Assembly: GCA_013365365.1 (NCBI GenBank)
Contig: JABVXU010001050.1
Location: forward strand, 1-11,256
Direction: 5' to 3'
Length of the DNA: 11,256 nucleotides
Source of the DNA: Cruorifilaria tuberocauda
Taxonomy: Eukaryota > Nematoda > Chromadorea > Rhabditida > Onchocercidae
This document shows positions 8,379 to 11,256 of this stretch, piece by piece; position 1 is the first letter of the stretch, and every line of letters starts with the position of its first letter. Below the pieces are notes generated by a model, which ran no database searches, was not told the DNA's origin, and was given only the letters and a program-made list of their open reading frames with translations. A program made the position numbers and the translations under genes.

Positions 8379-8789
8379 ATAAAATGTAGAAAAAAAAATC
8401 ATTTAATTTAAATTTAAATTCGTTGCATTTAAGCTTAAATAAAAGCGATTAAATAGTTCATAAAACAATAATCAATAATCTTTTCCTAGTTCATTTTTAC
8501 TTTAATTTAAGTATAATTTCAATTTCTTCAAACTAAAAAACACCTCCGTATAGAATTTCTATTTAAACTTTAAATGCAATAGGAAGAAAGAAAAAAAAAA
8601 GTGAAAGAAAAGTAATAATCGTTTCTCCACAAAACGTGGATGAATTTTTGTTGCATATAGAAATAAAACATGAAAAATTTCTTAAAAAAAGAAATACAAT
8701 AAAATTTTAAAAATAAATTTTAAAAATGTTAAAAATTTCTATAAAAATTCCTTCTGATCCTTCTACAACAACAAATGATTTGATATCTT

Positions 8790-9151
8790 TGATAACAACA
8801 ACTGATGAAGAGGGGAAATTCGATACCTCTATCAATTCGTATCAAACCTAATCAATCATGTATCATGTAAAACATGAAGAAAAATATGTCTATCTTACCG
8901 ATAGAATAAAATGATCACTGATTATCATAAGAATGATAAGGCAAAAACTAACCATAGAATGAATGATCATCCTTCTTTTTATGATATATATGTCTGATGA
9001 TAAAAACTGATAAAGAAGGCAAAAACAATAAAAAAGTCCATCCATACTCTTATCAATTCATATCAATCATAATCAATCACACATAATTTTTGCCTACCAT
9101 TGCATCACTATTGATAGATAAAATTATCATTGATTATCACAACAATGATAA
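8790..9151. promoter_or_regulatory. Cluster of nine GATA-factor type motifs (candidate enhancer)
   Basis: TGATAA or TTATCA occurs at 8790, 8922, 8934, 8998, 9008, 9050, 9124, 9134 and 9146. The one at 9008 is the extended form ACTGATAA. In both copies of the duplication two sites face each other as an inverted pair (8922/8934 and 9134/9146). WGATAR sites are bound by GATA factors; in C. elegans ELT-2 uses TGATAA for intestinal genes. The cluster is about 2.0-2.3 kb upstream of the gene B start. Its regulatory function is inferred. Confidence 0.35.
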
Positions 9152-9190
9152 GGCAAAAACTGACCATAGAATGACCTTTCTTTTTTTGTG
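8829..9190. repeat. Diverged direct duplication of about 140-150 bp
   Basis: Copy 1 is at about 8829-8985 and copy 2 at about 9049-9190. Both run from a (T/C)TATCAATTC(G/A)TATCAA start, through a GATTATCA...TGATAAGGCAAAAACT segment, to ACCATAGAATGA and a T-rich end. The offset between copies is about 212-221 bp because of small indels. Confidence 0.7.
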
Positions 9191-9269
9191 ATTAGAAATT
9201 GATTATAAAACGGAAAAGGTTAAAATCGCATGAAATATTTTAAAAAGGAACGATTAGATAATTTTTAAC

Positions 9270-9358
9270 GAAAAAGATTAAAAGAAAAGAAAAGAAAGAA
9301 TGAACGAAAGAAAAAAAAGAAAGATAGAGAGAATGATAAAAGAGAAGAAAAAGGAAAA
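9270..9358. repeat. Polypurine tract
   Basis: This is almost pure A/G on the + strand, with GAAAG/AAGAAA-type units interrupted by few pyrimidines. It is a simple-sequence tract and not coding. Confidence 0.6.
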
Positions 9359-9512
9359 ATATTATATGTGTAAAACAAATTCTTAGATTTAATAGAAAGC
9401 ATAGAATAAGTGGAAATTTATCGGAGATTTTTTTTTTTTTGAAAGAAATCATAGGATGAATTAACTGTATAAAAAGAGACTAGGGACTAAGGCTTGAGAA
9501 TAAAAGTTAGCA

Positions 9513-9561
9513 CTAGGCCTAGACATCCTCTTAGGCCTAGACATTCATTAAGACCTAAATA
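9513..9561. repeat. Three short tandem units with TAGGCCTAGACAT core
   Basis: The units are at 9513-9529, 9530-9547 and a decayed third at 9548-9561, with a period of about 17-18 bp. The core AGGCCT is palindromic. This is an unusually GC-rich spot for the region. Confidence 0.5.
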
Positions 9562-9686
9562 TTTCTTTTTCCTTATGCACCTGGTCTCAATTCTTTCTCA
9601 TCTCTTTCAATTCTCTTTCTTTATTTCCCTCTACATACATTTCATTACATATTATATCCAAAATTCTCTCATAGTATATATACCTG

Positions 9687-9735
9687 TGAGAGTAAAGAGA
9701 GAGAGAGAGATAAAGAGAGAAAGAAAAAGAGATGA
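9687..9735. repeat. GA-rich microsatellite
   Basis: An imperfect (GA)n tract with an uninterrupted core near 9696-9710, continuing as AAAGAGAGAAAG. It is a simple repeat. Confidence 0.65.
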
Positions 9736-10184
9736 AATAAAATGATCCGAGTAAAAAAATTTCTCGCTATAAGCCAGCTAATACTCTTCGTTTAGTGCTT
9801 TAACGGTTTTTTTTCCTGAGATATGAATGATACAGTTAAGTCATATCAGATCAATCAATATTCCAATCAATATTCCATTCATTTCAGATAAAAAAATGAT
9901 CAAAATAATTTTAATGAAAAAAACTCTTTTAAACGCCTGAATGATATGTAAAAACATTGAGCGTAGTAGGAATATAATAGTTTTTTTTTAGCTCTTAAAA
10001 GTGCAGTTTTCCTAATTAACTTCACTTTAAAGCTTTTAGCTACAATTACTATTCCATTTCCATTTCGCTAATTTTATAAAAGCAGAAAAAAAAAAAACAA
10101 AATTATCTTCCTAGCTAAAACTTTTTCCTGCTAATCTTATTTACAAATATTTTATTGATTTTTCGGTGTTAAATTTTTTCGTTT

Positions 10185-10387
10185 AAAATTTCATTCTGAA
10201 AAACAAAGTTATTACGTATAATTTTTATTGTTTCTTCTCCCTTCTATTCTCCCTCTTCCTTCCTCCCTCTCTCTCTCTTTCTCTCTCTCTCAAAATTTCA
10301 CCAAGAAAAACAAAAGTTGTTGCGCATAATTTTTATTATTTCCTCTTTCTTCTACTCTCCCTTTCCTCCTCTCTCTTTTTTTTTCCC
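10185..10387. repeat. Two diverged direct copies of a pyrimidine-rich block
   Basis: Copy 1 (10185-10290) and copy 2 (10292-10387) share the order AAAATTTCA, GAAAAACAAA, GTT(A/G)TT(A/G)CG, ATAATTTTTATT, and then a CT-rich run ending in (CT)n. The offset is about 107 bp. The CT microsatellite ends lie at about 10265-10291 and 10370-10387. Confidence 0.6.
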
Positions 10388-10520
10388 TATCATAAAAAAT
10401 GAAAAGATAATAGTCAATAAAAAAAAAACCCAAAAAATTGAAAAAATGGACGGAAGCTTCATTATCATCCTTTATTTCCCATCTAATCCATAAACTTGAA
10501 TTGTAATACCATTACTTCAA

Positions 10521-10695
10521 TTAGATTATCATTATTTCACTTCAAATATCATTACCTGAATTAAAGCTTAAATTAAATTATCACTATTTCAGTTTAAATA
10601 TCACTACTTGAATAAATTATTATTTCAGTTCAAACATTATTATTTGAATTAAAACCTAAATTATCATTATTTCAATTCAAATATCATTACTACTA
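10521..10695. repeat. Decayed minisatellite, about four units of 40-55 bp
   Basis: Units start near 10525, 10577, 10617 and 10660. The consensus is ATTATCATTATTTCA, then TTCAAATATCATTAC, then TTGAATTAAA. Spacing between units varies through small deletions. Confidence 0.6.
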
Positions 10696-10914
10696 TTGTT
10701 ATTTTGCAATAATCTCAGTCTTATTTACAACAATACCGATAATTTATTTGTATAGCAACAAAATAAATTTATGAGAACAACGACAAAAAAAGAGAGATAA
10801 TCCAGATCATTTTTTCCATGCTAGAGAATTTCCATGATTTTCAACAGACAAGCTTAAAACAAAAGCGTAATTTAATAAATTAAAAACATTTAGAAATAAA
10901 TTTTTACTCTTTAA

Positions 10915-11075
10915 CACTCAATATTTTATACATTTGATATCTCTATCATTCAATATTTTATATATTCAATATCTCTAACGTTAAATATTTTATACCTCTA
11001 TCATTTCTAACATTTCACTATTTTATATCTCTAACATCTCTAATACTTAATATTTCACATCCCTAATCACGTAAG
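10915..11075. repeat. Decayed 32-bp tandem repeat
   Basis: Units at 10915-10946 and 10947-10978 are both exactly 32 bp and nearly identical (CATTCAATATTTTATA, then ATATCTCTA). Shortened or shuffled copies follow to about 11075. Confidence 0.65.
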
Positions 11076-11256
11076 TGGAAAAGTTAAATTGTCAAATATC
11101 ATGAAATGGGAAAAAAGGATAAACAGTATGATAAGTATGATAAGATAGTAGGAAAGATTCAGGAAAATCTCGTTATTCTCATAATATCAGCTATTTGATT
11201 ACTGAATTTACTTAAATTCTTGGAACTCATTGAATTGAATTGAAATTACTAAAAAA

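Larger units (their letters stand above)
6872..11256. other. Upstream region of gene B, no recognisable gene
   Basis: About 4.4 kb of AT-rich DNA with homopolymer runs, simple tracts and decayed local repeats, itemised separately. No exon with recognisable homology, tRNA or transposase was seen on either strand. The gene B promoter should lie in it, but no core promoter element stands out. Confidence 0.55.

Noticed and set aside
8621..8635. TCCACAAAACGTGGA small palindrome
   Set aside because: A 5-bp stem is easily expected by chance and has no associated feature.
9240..9452. Phe/Leu-rich minus-strand ORF
   Set aside because: It is the translation of a polypurine tract on the opposite strand; hydrophobicity alone is not evidence of a membrane protein.
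9530..9537. TTAGGC, the nematode telomere repeat unit
   Set aside because: It occurs only once within a different 17-18 bp repeat; no tandem TTAGGC array is present.
9494..9745. 83-codon plus-strand ORF starting in the AGGCCT repeats and ending in the GA microsatellite
   Set aside because: Its composition follows the simple repeats (RPRHPLRPRH, then REREIKRERK), with no sign of a real protein.
10505..11075. Repeats considered as a CRISPR-like array
   Set aside because: The units are imperfect and contiguous, without unique spacers of constant length, and the genome is eukaryotic.

Overview
This is very AT-rich eukaryotic DNA, roughly a quarter G+C by eye. It holds short protein-coding exons in long AT-rich introns and intergenic DNA, with no bacterial-style operons, CRISPR array or rRNA. 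The exons, the TTTCAG-type 3' splice sites and the likely trans-splice acceptors just before the start codons point to a nematode. The AT richness and introns of about 270-910 bp suit a spirurid/filarial-like genome better than Caenorhabditis, but the species is an inference.

The main content is two head-to-tail genes on the minus strand, both from the aquaporin/aquaglyceroporin (MIP) family. Gene B is complete: its coding region runs from 6841 down to 2939 (or 2887) in seven exons and encodes about 291 residues (302 in an alternative model). It has both NPA boxes, the aquaglyceroporin Asp after the second box (NPARD), and a selectivity filter that reads W-G-Y-R. It should conduct glycerol and other small solutes as well as water. 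Gene A begins about 2.4 kb downstream, at 472. Only its first two coding exons are present, and the second runs off the window at position 1. Gene A is a diverged tandem paralogue: the first intron sits at the same codon and phase in both genes.

Layout: 1-477 is the 5' part of gene A. 478-2886 is the intergenic region between the genes; it has no recognised gene, but holds an unrecognised 75-codon ORF in a locally GC-richer patch, a short inverted repeat and paired GATA motifs. 2887-6859 is gene B. 6860-11256 is the region upstream of gene B, with no recognisable gene. It contains hairpins, a diverged duplicated block rich in TGATAA/TTATCA (GATA-factor) motifs at about 8790-9190, purine and pyrimidine tracts, a duplicated pyrimidine-rich block, and two decayed minisatellites.

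The two proteins probably have related membrane-channel roles and arose by local duplication. The GATA-motif cluster upstream of gene B is a candidate control element, possibly for gut expression. I found no previously undescribed multi-gene system. The points most worth following are the duplicated GATA module, the ambiguous last exon of gene B, and the divergence of the tandem pair.
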